Positions 1 to 11,052 of a DNA stretch of 64,000 nucleotides are shown one piece after another (the stretch's first letter is position 1; each line of letters starts with the position of its first letter). A program made the translations under genes and the position numbers. The notes below the pieces were generated by a model. It was given only the letters and a program-made list of their open reading frames with translations. It was not told the DNA's origin and did no database searches. This DNA comes from Adiantum capillus-veneris (lineage: Eukaryota > Streptophyta > Polypodiopsida > Polypodiales > Pteridaceae). Location: NCBI GenBank assembly GCA_014529385.2, contig CM043950.1:67418435-67482434 (forward strand), given 5' to 3'.

Positions 1-515
1 AGTCACGCTCCCTCCCACTTTATGTGGAGTCTCTGCCCTCAGCCCATGTTGCTTATGAAGGTGTTCCACCATACGTTGTCGCTTCTACATCTGCGTGTTT
101 CTACTTGGGCAAGTCGAATCTTCTCAAGACATTTGGATGAGCTTCCCATCAACATAAAGCTTTGCATATGTCCGGGATGACTTCAATGCATCGGCTCTCC
201 GCACATGTATAAAAGAACATACCTGCATAACTTTAGAAATGGTAGGCAGCCCGTGTTAACCCAAATGTAAAGCCGAGCACGCCATAGACTAGATGTAGAC
301 TTGGGTCATAGAGGGACTTACATGACTGATGCTCAATGGTTGAGAGATGTTGTCCTTTGTTTGCTTGAATGTAGACCCTAAACCGGCCCCTTCTACTTCA
401 AGAAGCTCTCTCTTACTGCCCTTGGCTTCTTTTGTGGTGGCAACTAAATCATTTGGCTTAGGCTTCTCTTGAGTGGAGGCTATCTCTTCCCCTTTTCACT
501 GGCCACCATAAGTTG
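1..515. other. No recognisable gene
   Basis: I see no convincing coding region, RNA gene or terminal repeat here. The sequence is AT-rich plant-like DNA without long open frames. Confidence 0.5.
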
Positions 516-797
516 TTACTCTAACTCACGAGCCTTCAAGTGGATAGTTGAGGGCATTTGAACCACATATGAACCTTTCACTGGGACCTTCTCCTTGGGC
601 TTCACAAGCGCCTTCTTTGCATCAAAACCCTTCATTGGGACCTTCTTCTTGGGCTTCACAAGGGGCCTCTTCACATCAAAACCCTTCGTTTGGACCTTCT
701 CTTTGGGCTTCACAAGAATCCTCTTCCCATCCGCAATCTTGACTTGTTCTCGTCTAGTTTTTCCATTTGGGCCTGTGGGATGGATGTCTAAACTCAC
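516..797 (-). CDS. Short lysine-rich ORF with three 18-residue repeats
   Basis: This 93-codon minus-strand frame reads MSLDIHPTGPNGK and then three consecutive near-copies of a unit of about 18 residues of the form LVKPKEKVxxKGFDxK. The repeat is therefore at DNA level as well (about 54 bp per unit, roughly 575-740). It is strongly basic and has no signal peptide or membrane segment. I do not recognise a family. It may be a remnant of a retroelement gag-type protein, or a chance frame maintained by a repeat whose unit is a multiple of three. No promoter or polyadenylation signal was identified. Confidence 0.3.
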   Translation of the reverse strand: MSLDIHPTGPNGKTRREQVKIADGKRILVKPKEKVQTKGFDVKRPLVKPKKKVPMKGFDAKKALVKPKEKVPVKGSYVVQMPSTIHLKARELE

Positions 798-1300
798 TCT
801 TATCTTATTGCAGACATAGTGAGAACCACAAATATAGTTGTCAATCCATGGGACGAAGCTAACTCGACTAGTGCATAGAGGCTACAAGAGGTTTTCAATC
901 TCTTGGAAAACAACAAACAACTCGCATCTAGCTCAAGCTACACTCAAATGATAGAAATCACCAAAAGGTAATCGTTCATCGGCAAACAAATCACAATCGT
1001 TACAGCATCAAACAACATCCAAATGTTACGAAACTTCTAGGACATGCTTATAAGACCTAAGACAAAATGCTTATGGTCTCAAATCTCACTTTAGGTCAAG
1101 TGCAAAAATTGCAATTATTAAAAACAATGAGTTTTTGACCTAGTCATTTTCAACTCAGAATGCATCTAAGTGTTTAGCAATGATGTCCCAATACCCCGCC
1201 TATACTTAGTTTATGATTTTGAAGCTTAAATTCCTACTTATGATGAAATTAGGCCATGGGTTGGCGATGCCAAAAGCTATGGATTACCATGAAATGCTAG
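798..1300. other. Noncoding, possibly LTR-adjacent
   Basis: No gene is recognised. The far end of the minus-strand LTR that starts at 1681 may reach into this stretch, but its terminal CA could not be placed without a second LTR copy. Confidence 0.35.
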
Positions 1301-1681
1301 GTCAATGCGTAGAGCTCTTACATGCGATTGCACCGCAATAGACGTCACTGCAATGTGACAATTGGGAAGAGAGTAGGAAGCACAAGAAGGAGAGAAGTGA
1401 GCATCGTAAGCTCACACTGTGTTTCTATTATCCAAAAGCTTAAAAATACTTACAAAAATTGGCTTTTATACCTTAGCCAAGGTTTTTGTGGTCATAACTA
1501 ATAATCTGGGAGCTCTAACTAAAGACACGTTGATACAATCTGGAAGCCTGTAGCCCCAGCTCATCAATTACACTGTTTATCTAGAAAGTAGGAGTTACAA
1601 CATTCTCGATTCATTAAAATAATAAGAGTTTTTACAATAAGAGCTCCATAAAATGTTATCTAAGTTAGCTTGCTGCTAACA
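1300..1681 (-). repeat. 3' LTR (start) of a minus-strand retrotransposon
   Basis: On the minus strand the sequence begins TGTTAGCAGCAAGC at 1681, directly after a polypurine tract. About 210 bases into it is a TATA box within GGTATAAAAGCC (1461-1472). The TG start, tract and promoter spacing are what a plant LTR shows. The lower boundary is a guess because the partner LTR is not in the window. Confidence 0.55.
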
Positions 1682-2597
1682 TTCCCCCCCTCCTCGATTG
1701 TGTCGTCCCTTGACACAGCTTCATGGACTGAAGTAGTCTTTGGGTTGAGGCATGTAGTGCTTTCTCATATCTGAGTCTTCTCTCTTTGTCAGGAATCTGC
1801 AAGAACTGCATGGTGACTCTGTTTTTAAATTCAATGGCTGAATAGCCAAAAATTCTGGATGTAAGGTTACTTATCACTATCCCAAATATCTTCATTTGCC
1901 AAGTGAAGAAACCTGTGTAGAATGCTTCTTCAAATGCCAATATATTGTTGGAGGGCAAAAACGTGCATCGGACGTAGAAGCCATAAAGGGCTTCTTCTAA
2001 AGGCTGGCCACTCAAGTCATAATAGAGACCTTTATTGCCTTCAAGAAAAGATATCCATGGTGCTCCGGCTTGCTCTAGCTCATGAAAAACTTGAATGTAG
2101 GTGAGCAGCATTCTGCAAATCTTGTACATCATGGCATATGAGAGGTCAGGAAGGCTCTTGAGAAATTCATGGTGCCCGTTAGGGTTTTCACCATGTATTC
2201 CTTTGTTGCTAGTCTCAGCTCTCGAGCTGGTAGTCATGGATAGTTCAGCCATGTCGGCCTCTTCTTTTTTAGTGCTTCGTATGCTTTTCATGTCCTTACC
2301 CTCGGTACAAGACAGAATGTTGGGTCTTTCTATAGTGTTGCAAGTGCTCTTGTGAATATAATTAGATATCTTGAATTCTTGTTCAGCTAGCTCTTTCTCC
2401 ACTTGAGGTGGATATCCTCTGGGCCTTTCGCTTGCATATCCTTGTATAATCTTTCCTTTACCTGTAATATCTCCACTTTGATCAAGGAGTATGGCAGTGA
2501 TTGTTGATGCCACTAAGCATTGATTTGGTTGAAAGTGAGCTGAGTTACATTGATTGAGTGGAGAATTATCAACTCCCAATCCATTGCTGCTTTCCAT
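1665..2597 (-). CDS. C-terminal part of an unassigned LTR-element protein
   Basis: This 310-codon frame ends across the polypurine tract and the first bases of the LTR, the normal place for the end of an LTR-retrotransposon ORF. Its product is mixed hydrophilic. The second half (about residues 160-290) is richer in aromatic and hydrophobic residues, with YGFYVRCTFLPSNN and FYTGFFTWQMKIFG as distinctive stretches. There is no reverse transcriptase, integrase or protease motif, so either the element is non-autonomous or this is an extra C-terminal ORF. The upstream minus-strand sequence to 4288 is open in several short frames and is probably the decayed rest of the same protein. No known family was recognised. 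Confidence 0.45.
   Translation of the reverse strand: MESSNGLGVDNSPLNQCNSAHFQPNQCLVASTITAILLDQSGDITGKGKIIQGYASERPRGYPPQVEKELAEQEFKISNYIHKSTCNTIERPNILSCTEGKDMKSIRSTKKEEADMAELSMTTSSRAETSNKGIHGENPNGHHEFLKSLPDLSYAMMYKICRMLLTYIQVFHELEQAGAPWISFLEGNKGLYYDLSGQPLEEALYGFYVRCTFLPSNNILAFEEAFYTGFFTWQMKIFGIVISNLTSRIFGYSAIEFKNRVTMQFLQIPDKERRLRYEKALHASTQRLLQSMKLCQGTTQSRRGGMLAAS
1682..1694 (-). promoter_or_regulatory. Polypurine tract of the minus-strand LTR element
   Basis: The minus strand reads GAGGAGGGGGGGAA immediately before the TG of the LTR. This is the usual position and composition of the plus-strand DNA primer of LTR retrotransposons. Confidence 0.6.
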
Positions 2598-4288
2598 TCA
2601 TCATATGTTTCTTGGGCAAGCTGCTCTTTGAGTGCATCTTCCTCAGCTTTAGAAAGCTAGACCATGGGCACTTGCTCAGCTTCAGTGAGTGGTACTTGAA
2701 AGTCTCTAGCCCTTCTAATGGCTGTGTTTCCATCTCAGCAAATGTGACTAAGGGTATTTCAATAGTTGGTTGCTCGGAGGTACCTACTTCTTCCTAAATT
2801 TTTGGTTGCCCCTCTCTCATCAGCTAATTGGCTCTCTTTAATTTGGCTATCTCTTTGAGCAGTTTCTCTTCTCTTTGGACCCGCATCAATGCAAGTTCTT
2901 GTCTTTGTGATTGTTCTTGCTTGATCTCTAGCTCAAGATCCTTGTCTCTCTTTTCCAAAGTCTTATAGACTTCATATGTACCTTTGATTGAAGCGACAAG
3001 AGGATTCTCTCTTATCTGTCTCAAAAATGTTTCCTGATGATTGATCCTTTGCTCAAAGTACTACAAAGAAGCATTTGCTACATCAAGCTACACTTGGATC
3101 TTTTGGACTGACAGAGTAGTAGTTAGAAGTTCATCGGTTACTTCTGTCAGCTGTTGATCCTTGCTTTTGCAGGCATCGGATAACTTAGTTAGAAGCTCTT
3201 CCATTTCTTTTTGCTGCTTCTCTTTGGCAAGCTGTTGTTCTTATGCTTTATCTTTCAGCTCTTTGATCTGTCTTTGTAGATCTAAAATTATGTTCATCCT
3301 GTCATCTAGCTCTCCTTGTAGAGAATCGATGACTAGCTCAAGCTCCCTAGCCTTAGCACTGTGTCTAACTGTTGTTGTTTGCATCTTATATGTCATCAGC
3401 TGCATCTACTTGGCATATTCATTGACCTGCATGATGTCTTTGTCATTCGTTTCCCATTCTGCAGGATCTACCTGAGGTTGTCTAGAGGTTTTGGATGTTT
3501 TTGTTTGTGGCTCTTTAGGTGGTGATGTGGTTGCTGCTTGCGGTTGTGGCAGGGGTTCTACTTCTCCTCCTTGAGGCGTTGCGGTTGCCTCGACTGCTTC
3601 TACTTCTTGAGGCTTTGTGGATGCCTCAACTGATTTTGGTTGGGTGGTTGTAGAAGGTTCATCTGCAGTTTGTTCAGTTTGTTCAGTTTCTTTTGGCTAT
3701 TCAAAACTTGCTGCTGCCTGTTATTTAGGCTCTTTTTTTTGGCTTCCTCACCCTCATTGGGTTTAGTTGTTGGTGAATGTCTCGGGCTTGGCATTGGATG
3801 GTCTGCTTGCTCCGTAGTGGGTGAAGTGGGTTTTGGAGACACATCGCCCTAGTCATGGTGTGACTCGCCTTGTTTAGTAGCCTCTACTCGTCTTTGTTGT
3901 TCGGCCGCTTCCTCTTTGCTTTCATGTCACCTTCTTGAGCTTCTTTCAACTTTAGGGCTTCTGCCTCTGCATACATGTGTTCAAGAAAATCCTTGGGATC
4001 CACTGGTTCTTTCCTTGCAAAGTTCTTGGTTCTGGGTCCCCTTATATCTCTTGGAACTCATCTTTCAGGGTCCTCACCTGCAGCTTGGTGGCTTCTTTTA
4101 TAAGTCTACTTTTCCCTTTTAAACCTCGCCTTCTTTTTTTGAGGTTCCTCTTGGTGTACTGCTACAACTCTCTTTTTCATCTCTTTAATTCTTGCCCGTC
4201 TTTCTTCATTGTCCAAACTCTCATTGCTATGAGCTTCCTGGGAGCTTTCGGCAGATTCTTCGTCTGACGTAAGGTTGTGTAGATACAA
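2598..4288 (-). pseudogene. Decayed coiled-coil and Pro/Lys/Gln-rich ORF of the same LTR element
   Basis: Minus-strand frames run in order through an acidic/basic segment (4288-4106: SDEESAESSQEAHSN then KKKARFKREK, like a nuclear localisation tail), a Pro/Ser/Thr then Lys/Gln-rich segment (3842-3600), a region with many Glu, Gln and Leu, and a clear coiled-coil stretch (3024-2824: EKRDKDLELEIKQEQSQRQ). Stops and frameshifts separate them. Composition resembles gag-like or structural ORFs of non-autonomous plant LTR elements. No pol domain is seen. The left edge abuts the truncated RT gene at about 4.3 kb. Confidence 0.4.
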
Positions 4289-4289
4289 T

Positions 4290-5779
4290 CTAGGTGTTCT
4301 GATCTGGGATTGGTGGCAAATTTAGAACTCTATCGGAGAATGTCGGTTCAATATTAAGGCAAGGTGGATAAATATCTTTAAGAGTAGCTTCAAACATGGG
4401 ATTGTTAAGGCTACACAGGTCATCCATAAATCTAAACGAATGTTCATATTGTGTGAGTAACAAAGTACTATCAGGGTTATTTATAATTTTTAAGAGCCAC
4501 TGGTATTCGAAGTAACAAAGATAGAGATTACACATAACCGGAGAGCATGCAAATCCCATTGGGATCCCTAAAATTTGTTTATAACAGGTATCACCTACTT
4601 GGATACAACAATTATTAAGTAGCCAAAAGATATATTTACATAAATCATCCTCTTTAAAGACTAAAGGTGTAAACTTATTAGAGTTTTTCACCCATCCTTT
4701 ATTCCTTTTAAGAGAGATGCATGTATACCCTAGTTTTTTTCTGTGAGCAAAGGCAATCCTTATAAGATTAGATAAGGTATCAAAAAGCCCATAAGGTCCA
4801 TTTAGGGGGATATTTTCATAACATTGAGTTATGTCTGCCGTAAAGATAGAGAAAATGTTTACTGGGAGGTTGATAGACACCTCAGCTGCATTTTTTATGA
4901 CCCAAAATGGGTAATAATTTATATTTCTGAATCTTTTCAGATCACAATGCTTGATGGCACATATAGCTTCAATTTCTAGTAGAACAAAGTTTAAGCAGTA
5001 GGTGATGTCATTCGTAACACATGAGAACAGGCTATTGGATGCGTCAGAAATCCATCTAAATTTATGCTTATGATTCTTATAAGTTGGGAATAGTATAGGA
5101 ATTTTTAGAAGGTTAGGACAATAACCAAGTCCCGATAATTCATTATTTAACAGTGTAGCTGTATTCAACGGAGAGGTCTCAAGTTTAAGAAAATCCTTAC
5201 TATTAAGTCTTGAGTAGGCGGCCTCATATGCTAATTTTTTACATATAAAGGACGCAGTATTTGAGGCTTTATCTAGCCCAACAATAAGCCATTTCTCCTT
5301 AGAGTCAGAAATAGAGGTCTTAATTTTAGGCGTAAGCCAGGTGGTATCATTACTTAGCCATACTTGCGGCATAAGACTGATCTTTTTCCAAAAAATTTCT
5401 TTGAGTGTTGCAGTTAGTTGAATTTGAACATTCTCCTCCAGTTGGAGTTTTAAGGCCAAGTCGGCCGGGCATTCAAGTAAAGCCAATAAGGCAATCTGAG
5501 GATTTAGTGGAAAGGGAGGTATATGATTCAAGCCTTTACTCAAGAGGCTCCTTACTTGTGGATCAGAAATGATTTCTAAGTTAGAAGTACAAACATGTAA
5601 TCCAAAGTTAGTGAAACTTTTACAGAATTTCTGAAATAGATGACAGGAGCAGATAGGAATCACTTTATTATGGAGAAAATCAGTTGAGCAAAAAAGATTC
5701 TTGATAGGTGGTGAGTACTTCCATCCAAACATCACATCATTAAGTAATAGATTAGATCCAAAAATATGTCCAAAACATG
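4290..5779 (-). CDS. Penelope-like reverse transcriptase, exon 6 (C-terminally truncated)
   Basis: The exon is open from a good acceptor (TATTTTCTCAG, cut before 5779) to a TAG at 4290. The protein has the features of Penelope-like RTs. It has an upstream LLSKGLNHIP motif and a DK-containing block (around 5280). The finger motif is YKNHKHKFRWI (around 5080). Motif A is FTADITQCYENIP (around 4840), motif B GIPMGFACSPVMCNLYL (around 4560) and motif C FRFMDDL (around 4430). All three catalytic aspartates are present. After IYPPCLNIEPTF the expected FLDL-type thumb is missing, and similarity appears to stop near 4320 where an LTR element begins. The absence of a GIY-YIG endonuclease is therefore uninformative, because in canonical elements it lies C-terminal. 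Penelope-like elements are known to retain introns, which fits the model. Confidence 0.75.
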
Positions 5780-6894
5780 CTGAGAAAATAGCTTGGGGAG
5801 TAAAGAGTCCAAAATCTTGCTAGTAAACAAGCAATGAAGACATATTTAGGAATTTTGGGATTTATTCAAGTCCCATTTTTAAATGGAACTTGCAATCTCA
5901 ATGTTTTTTTGTCGTACTATGTCTAGATTATGCCTAGGTATTGATTGTTTCCTATAGTAATGAGGCCTTAACAAGTGGTTAGGAATGCACAAATTACTTA
6001 TTGTTTTCTCCTCACTTCATTGTTCTACTTCACCAGACTCGTCACTCTACAAGTGAATTGGGACACACACTATTGGAGACATGGATTTAAGGTTTTTTAT
6101 GTGTGAGTCAAAACTTCTCGATGATTAGCACTTCCATCAAACAATGTACTAGGAAATTTGACACTAATTCAATTGGCATTTTGTATGCCCTCATGACAAA
6201 ATGGGAAAAAAAATTCAATTTCTCTGCTTTTTTTATCATTGTGAATTTCCTTTTAATGGATAGCAATTGTAAACTTGCAGTCTAGCTTTGCTTTGTTAGG
6301 CACTATAGATTACAAACAGGAACATAATTCTATGTAAAATAGATACTATTAGTTTGAAGATTAGTTAGAAAAGAAATCTTTCAAGAGGATAATGCACGAT
6401 TTTTCTCTTTTAATATAAGGGAAAATCACCAAATTGTATGAATTCACGGTATTTAAGGTACGAGGGCCAATATTGTGGCGGTCGAAAGTTATAACACATA
6501 TCATCCCCAATTGTATTTCATAAAACTGTAGCTATCATGAAAGACAACTCAGCATAACAATACACATGATGCTTCCTAAGTAAGATAATTATACTTCTTT
6601 TCACCTTCAGGTGTCTGACTGCTATTTATGCTTATTTTGCAATTGGACCTTCCCCCCTCCTCCAAGAATTGTTTCAATTTTTTCTTTCAACTTAAACCTT
6701 GTTGAAAACAGTAGATTATGCATGCATGTGAAATTTTGAATTTTGCTAAGCAAAAGGAAAGCTCCATGTCCCTTTTTCCATGCCATGTATTTGGCCCGCT
6801 TACCTTGGGATGGTGCACTTTGTGGAGAGAGAAGTTGGCTATGGAGCCTCATTCAGGAGTCATTCTACAAGTCAAAAACTATGTTGTACCCTCC

Positions 6895-7340
6895 AAATGT
6901 TTGCCTAGCTGGAGGCTAAAACCAAAGTTTGAACCTCCACCCAATAGAAGGCTCAAACTTAAGTTCAAGCCTCCTAGTGATTCTTCTTGGGTGGAGGCTC
7001 GATCGAGCTTAACTCTGAACTTATGTCCGAGCCTCTAGGTGGGTAGAGGTGCAAGCTTCAACTTAAACTCCCCCACCGAAGGCTTGAACTTAAGTTTGTT
7101 CCTCCACCCAAAAAGAATAACCTGATTGAGCTTAATTAAGCCTTCAGCCCCATCGAGAGGCTCAGACTTAAGTTCGAGCCTCCACCCAAGAATAATTACC
7201 TTGGGGCTTGAACTTAAGCCTCCACCCACTCAAGTTAGAGCCTCCACCCAACAGAAAGTGTCTAGAATTATGAGGACACTAAAACCTCCACCTACAGGAG
7301 GCTCAAACTTAAGTTTGATCCTCCACCAAAAGACAATCGC
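6895..7340. repeat. Array of degenerate palindromic GAGGCTC..AACTTAAGTT..GAGCCTCC units
   Basis: At least seven copies of a motif built around the palindrome AACTTAAGTT, flanked by GGCTC and GAGCC and joined by CTCCACCC, occur within 450 bases in both orientations. Short frames across it are products of the repeat. Similar units recur weakly around 8600. Confidence 0.7.
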
Positions 7341-8529
7341 CAAGGGTTTTTTCATGAACTGCAAGAGGGATCAAAAAGAGGCAAGGTGACAAGGTGATTG
7401 CCTAGTGGGAAGGAGGTCTGTGTGAAAAGGACATGATTAGGGTAGGCCCATGATCAAGGCTTGGTAACTGCAGTCCAAGCTCCCTCTTTCTCCTTGTCTA
7501 CGTCTTTTCTAGGGGCGTTTATAATTATTATACTGAGATAGATCAGTGGTGATCAGATGTCGGAGCTCTAAATTTGAGGGTACTGGGTACTGAGGCAAAG
7601 CAATGAGGGGCTATATTGGTTGGGCCCTTGGCAGCACCATTTGCGAGTACAGTGATGGACCGCATTGAGTGCTAGATATGATAGAGTAGAGCTCCGGATG
7701 ATGCAGTCCACCAACCAGATGCAGTAAGAATTTGATACTGATTACATAGCTCAACTAGAAGCTTATATATAGTATTGCTACTAGTGACGTTGTTGAAGCT
7801 CCATTCGTAGTACTGATACTAGTGCTACTAAAGTAGTACTAGATGATGATGATGATGATCAGTTTATCATGAGCATTAAATCAGACGTGGCTCCTGTCCT
7901 CATGCAGATGCTCTTCACTGCAAGCATCAAAGACCTAGAATCTGATGCAGGTGCTCGAGGAGGACATACATCCAAAGTACATGTAGCAGAATCACGTGCA
8001 GGCGTAGCAGCCAATAATCATAGTATGCGTGCTCGTGTATCTAGTACATTGATGCATGAGTGTGGTGTTTGCCACTGTGTTTTTCCCACACTGGTATGTC
8101 TAATGTACAACTAAACTAGGTGTACCAGGTACTACACCTCATGACGCAGCAGTGTTGGCGAGGCGCTGCTCCATAGTATCGATATTGGCAAGTGGTGCAC
8201 ACAACCTGCAACAAGGAATGACGGTGGTAGGAGACGTGGAGCTTCTTAGCTTGAAGAGATGCACATAAAGAATCTGCTATGAATTTGCAGCGCCAATGCC
8301 ACAAGTCTCAGCATGAGCATGAATTTTTGTGTTGTTGAAGAGGTGCGACAACCCTAGAAGCAGAAACGTCATGGAGCTGAGACAAGAGTCGCTGGAGCCT
8401 CCATCGTTAGTGTTCCTTCGGTTAAAATTGACGGCAGCAATTAGAGCACGGCGTCAGTTTCAAAATCACCGTCAAATTCAAATTTTGAACTTGACTATTT
8501 GATACCTTGAAGGTTTGAAGTGGGTTTTG

Positions 8530-8770
8530 TCTTTTACTCGACATGTCTTTTCATTTTTTGAGCAGCAGTGCAAATGAAATGAATCTTGAAGTGCAAAGGA
8601 GTTCAATCTTAAGTTTGAGCTACGAGCCTCCAGGTGAAGTGCAGAGACATTCAATCTCAACTTCAAGTTGCCATGTGAAGTGCAAAGGTGCTCGATTTCA
8701 AACTCAAGCAATGTGAAGTGCAAAGACTCTCAATCTCAAAGTTCAAGCCATGTGAAGTGCAAAGGGGGTC
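8530..8770. repeat. Minisatellite with ATGTGAAGTGCAAAG core
   Basis: Five or so copies of a unit of about 40-50 bp that shares GTGAAGTGCA(A/G)AG followed by a TCAATCTCAA-like segment. The units are diverged. Confidence 0.6.
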
Positions 8771-9309
8771 AAGTTTGAGCCAATGTGTAGCCCAACTCAA
8801 GCATGACATGACAAATTAAGGAAGTGGGATTTTTACAGTGGTCAAGTCAATGTTGCCTTTCAACTCGTGCCCACATTTGCACGTGTATGTCAAGTTAGTG
8901 TTTCTTCTTGTAATTTAGTCACACAAAGTGTTGTAGTGGATTCTCTCAAACTATATAATCTTGCTATGGTGTTCTTCTTCTATTCGCGCAAGATCTTGTA
9001 ATGTAGTTTCTCAAACTCAAGCTTATTTATCATCCTCATGAAACACTATAGAATCCTTCAAAAATTTTCATTGTTTTCATCAAGTGTTGATATACACTTA
9101 CATGTCCTCCTAGTAAATCAACAACACACCTTATACCACGTTTGTTTGCATGTAGAGGTTTTTAGATGATGAAAACTACAAGTTTGGGACTTCTCTCAAT
9201 TATTGTTTCTTAGTTGTTTTTGGTACTCAATGTCTTAACATCCCTAGACCATCTCAACTCCCATGCAAGAGTGAGAAGTCTTACTTTTTATGTGCAGATG
9301 GACTATTTG

Positions 9310-9600
9310 TGTGTCTCTTCTATCATTCATCAATTCTATGCATTTTGTATTGCAGTCTTGCATTGTGGTGCTAGCTTTATGATGTAGAATGTGAGCACAA
9401 AATCTTAGCACACTAAGCTTTATGTATTGGTGAGATATTCATATGTGTTGTTGCTTAAAACACATAGCTTGATCAAGTCTCATCTATCATCCATCAATTT
9501 TATATAGTTTTGCATTGCAAAAAGTCTTGCTTTGTGGTGTTTTTGATGTTGTAGAAAGTAACCATAACATCTCGACACACTTCATAAATTTGCAAAATGA
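9310..9600. repeat. Diverged tandem duplication of about 165 bp
   Basis: Segments near 9320-9430 and 9485-9590 both read TATCAT(T/C)CATCAATT, then TTGCA and GTCTTGC, then GTGGTGxT, then a GTAGAA and finally a CACAC. The spacing is about 165 bases. Confidence 0.45.
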
Positions 9601-10000
9601 GCTTTGGCATTTTACATCCTACATTTGCCACCCAACACAATTCACTCACTAACATGACAAAAACCTAACACTCCCCAATACTTGATAGTCAAAATGCAAC
9701 CTTGACACTCAATACATGACAACAAATACAACCCAACATAATATTGTTAACTTTGCTTGTGACATCTTGACAACCACTATCGCCGGATAACAGTGCAACA
9801 TAGCACAACAAGAAGTCAAGTGATAACTACAAAGAATTGTCCCAAAATTATGCATTTTTTCCAAAATTCCTAAATATGTCTTAATGTGAGAATATCTTAT
9901 TACACGTTTCTTCCTTTGGAGGTAGGTAAAGTCTTCCACATGCGTTCCTTCGTTCCTGCACATCACATATCCAAAAGGTTTCTGATTGGTAGATTTCTAC

Positions 10001-10963
10001 CTCTTCCTCTAACATAACTTCTACCTCTCCCTCTCCCAAAAACACATTCACTCGAGGAGGGAGTTAAGAAAGAGGTATAAGAGGCCCCTGGAGAGACAAG
10101 AGTGTTAGGTCGTTTAGAAACTTGAGATTCATCATCCTCAATATTAGGCTTGATTTGCCCAACAATACTTTTGATTCCTTTAAAGCCGCCATATGTAGTT
10201 AGCAGAGTACCACACCCATCAGAACCAAGCTCTTCAAGTGTGTCGCACATAATTGATATGTACTGGATAAAGGCGACTTGAGCTAAGACTAGATCCTTAG
10301 CTTGTCCATCAAGCCATGAGCAAAAAAGGGAAAGGTGAAATTCTTCTTCTTCGTCAGGAAAGATACTTGGCAGATTGTTGAGGGCGTACCAAATAGCATG
10401 ATCAAACCAAATGATGCTTGACTCACAGGCAGCTTTGGGGTCTAAAAATCTGTACACACATTTAAGGTAAGGTCTAAACACATTCCACATTGTCTCAATG
10501 TAGTACTCAGCATTATTTTTACTAAAGGTCATAACTCCTTTGGTTCTTGCATATAAACCTGTATTCGAACTACATTTTTTATCATCAAGGAAACTCATAT
10601 TGAAGGGAGCTTTAATCAGATCCCCTTTATCCAACAGTTGAATCCCTTTAAGAACTTTAAGTTTGCATTCTTCAATAGTTGCAGGGGCCAGGTTGGCAAG
10701 GAACACCCAAGTCTCCATAGAAATAGGTGCCAGAAACCCTTTATTTGGGAACATCCATAGCCTGTGCTCTACCCCCAAGGATTCTACTTCAATTTGCCAT
10801 GATGGTAAAAAAGGAAAGGCCCTAGAGACTTTCGGTACCATATCCAAAAGCGAAGCTTCACTGAGTGAACAAAGGTCTTTCTGAAATTCTTTTACAGCTT
10901 CCAATGCAGCTGCATCTCTGCAAAAGAGGCTATTTGGTGGAGGGACAATAGGTGTCGAGGGAG
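10001..10963 (-). CDS. RT gene exon 5: unassigned domain ending in an RG-rich linker
   Basis: The exon opens after a strong acceptor (TTTGTTACAG, before 10963) and its first residues are PSTPIVPPPNS. The long folded-looking part has motifs such as HRLWMFPNKGFLAPISMETWVF and IIWFDHAIWYALNNLPSIFPDEEEE. It ends with FGRGRGRSYVRGRGR, an arginine-glycine-rich stretch typical of RNA-binding regions. The frame enters in phase 2 (one base carried from exon 4) and leaves in phase 1, which fits exons 4 and 6. I do not recognise the folded part. By position it could be a gag-like or nucleic-acid-binding N-terminal portion of the element protein. Confidence 0.6.
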
Positions 10964-11052
10964 CTGTAACAAAGATTTTCTAAGAAGATTGGATAATTCA
11001 AAGCCTTTGGAGGAGAAAGATGCTAAGTCCTGAATATGGGCTTTGGAAAGAC

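Larger units (their letters stand above)
5837..9882. mobile_element. 4,046-bp DNA-transposon-like insertion with 22-bp inverted ends
   Basis: The left end starts AAGACATATTTAGGAATTTT (5837-5858 in full) and the right end is its exact reverse complement (9861-9882). Both ends are flanked by AATG (5833-5836 and 9883-9886), a 4-bp target duplication. The interior carries no recognisable transposase. It contains palindromic and direct repeat arrays and a 165-bp-scale duplication. A 4-bp duplication is known for families such as Sola, Ginger and, as TTAA, piggyBac, but I cannot assign it. It sits inside the predicted intron of the RT gene and is therefore younger than that gene. Confidence 0.65.
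5780..10000 (-). other. Predicted intron 5 of the RT gene, carrying a 4-kb insertion
   Basis: Donor AGAG/GTAGAA (10001/10000) and acceptor TTTTCTCAG (5780) join exon 5 in phase 1 to exon 6 in the RT frame. Without the inserted element at 5837-9882 and one copy of its AATG duplication the intron would be about 170 bases, comparable with the other short introns of this gene. An alternative acceptor TTTACTAG lies about 40 bases upstream but does not keep frame with this donor. Confidence 0.5.
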
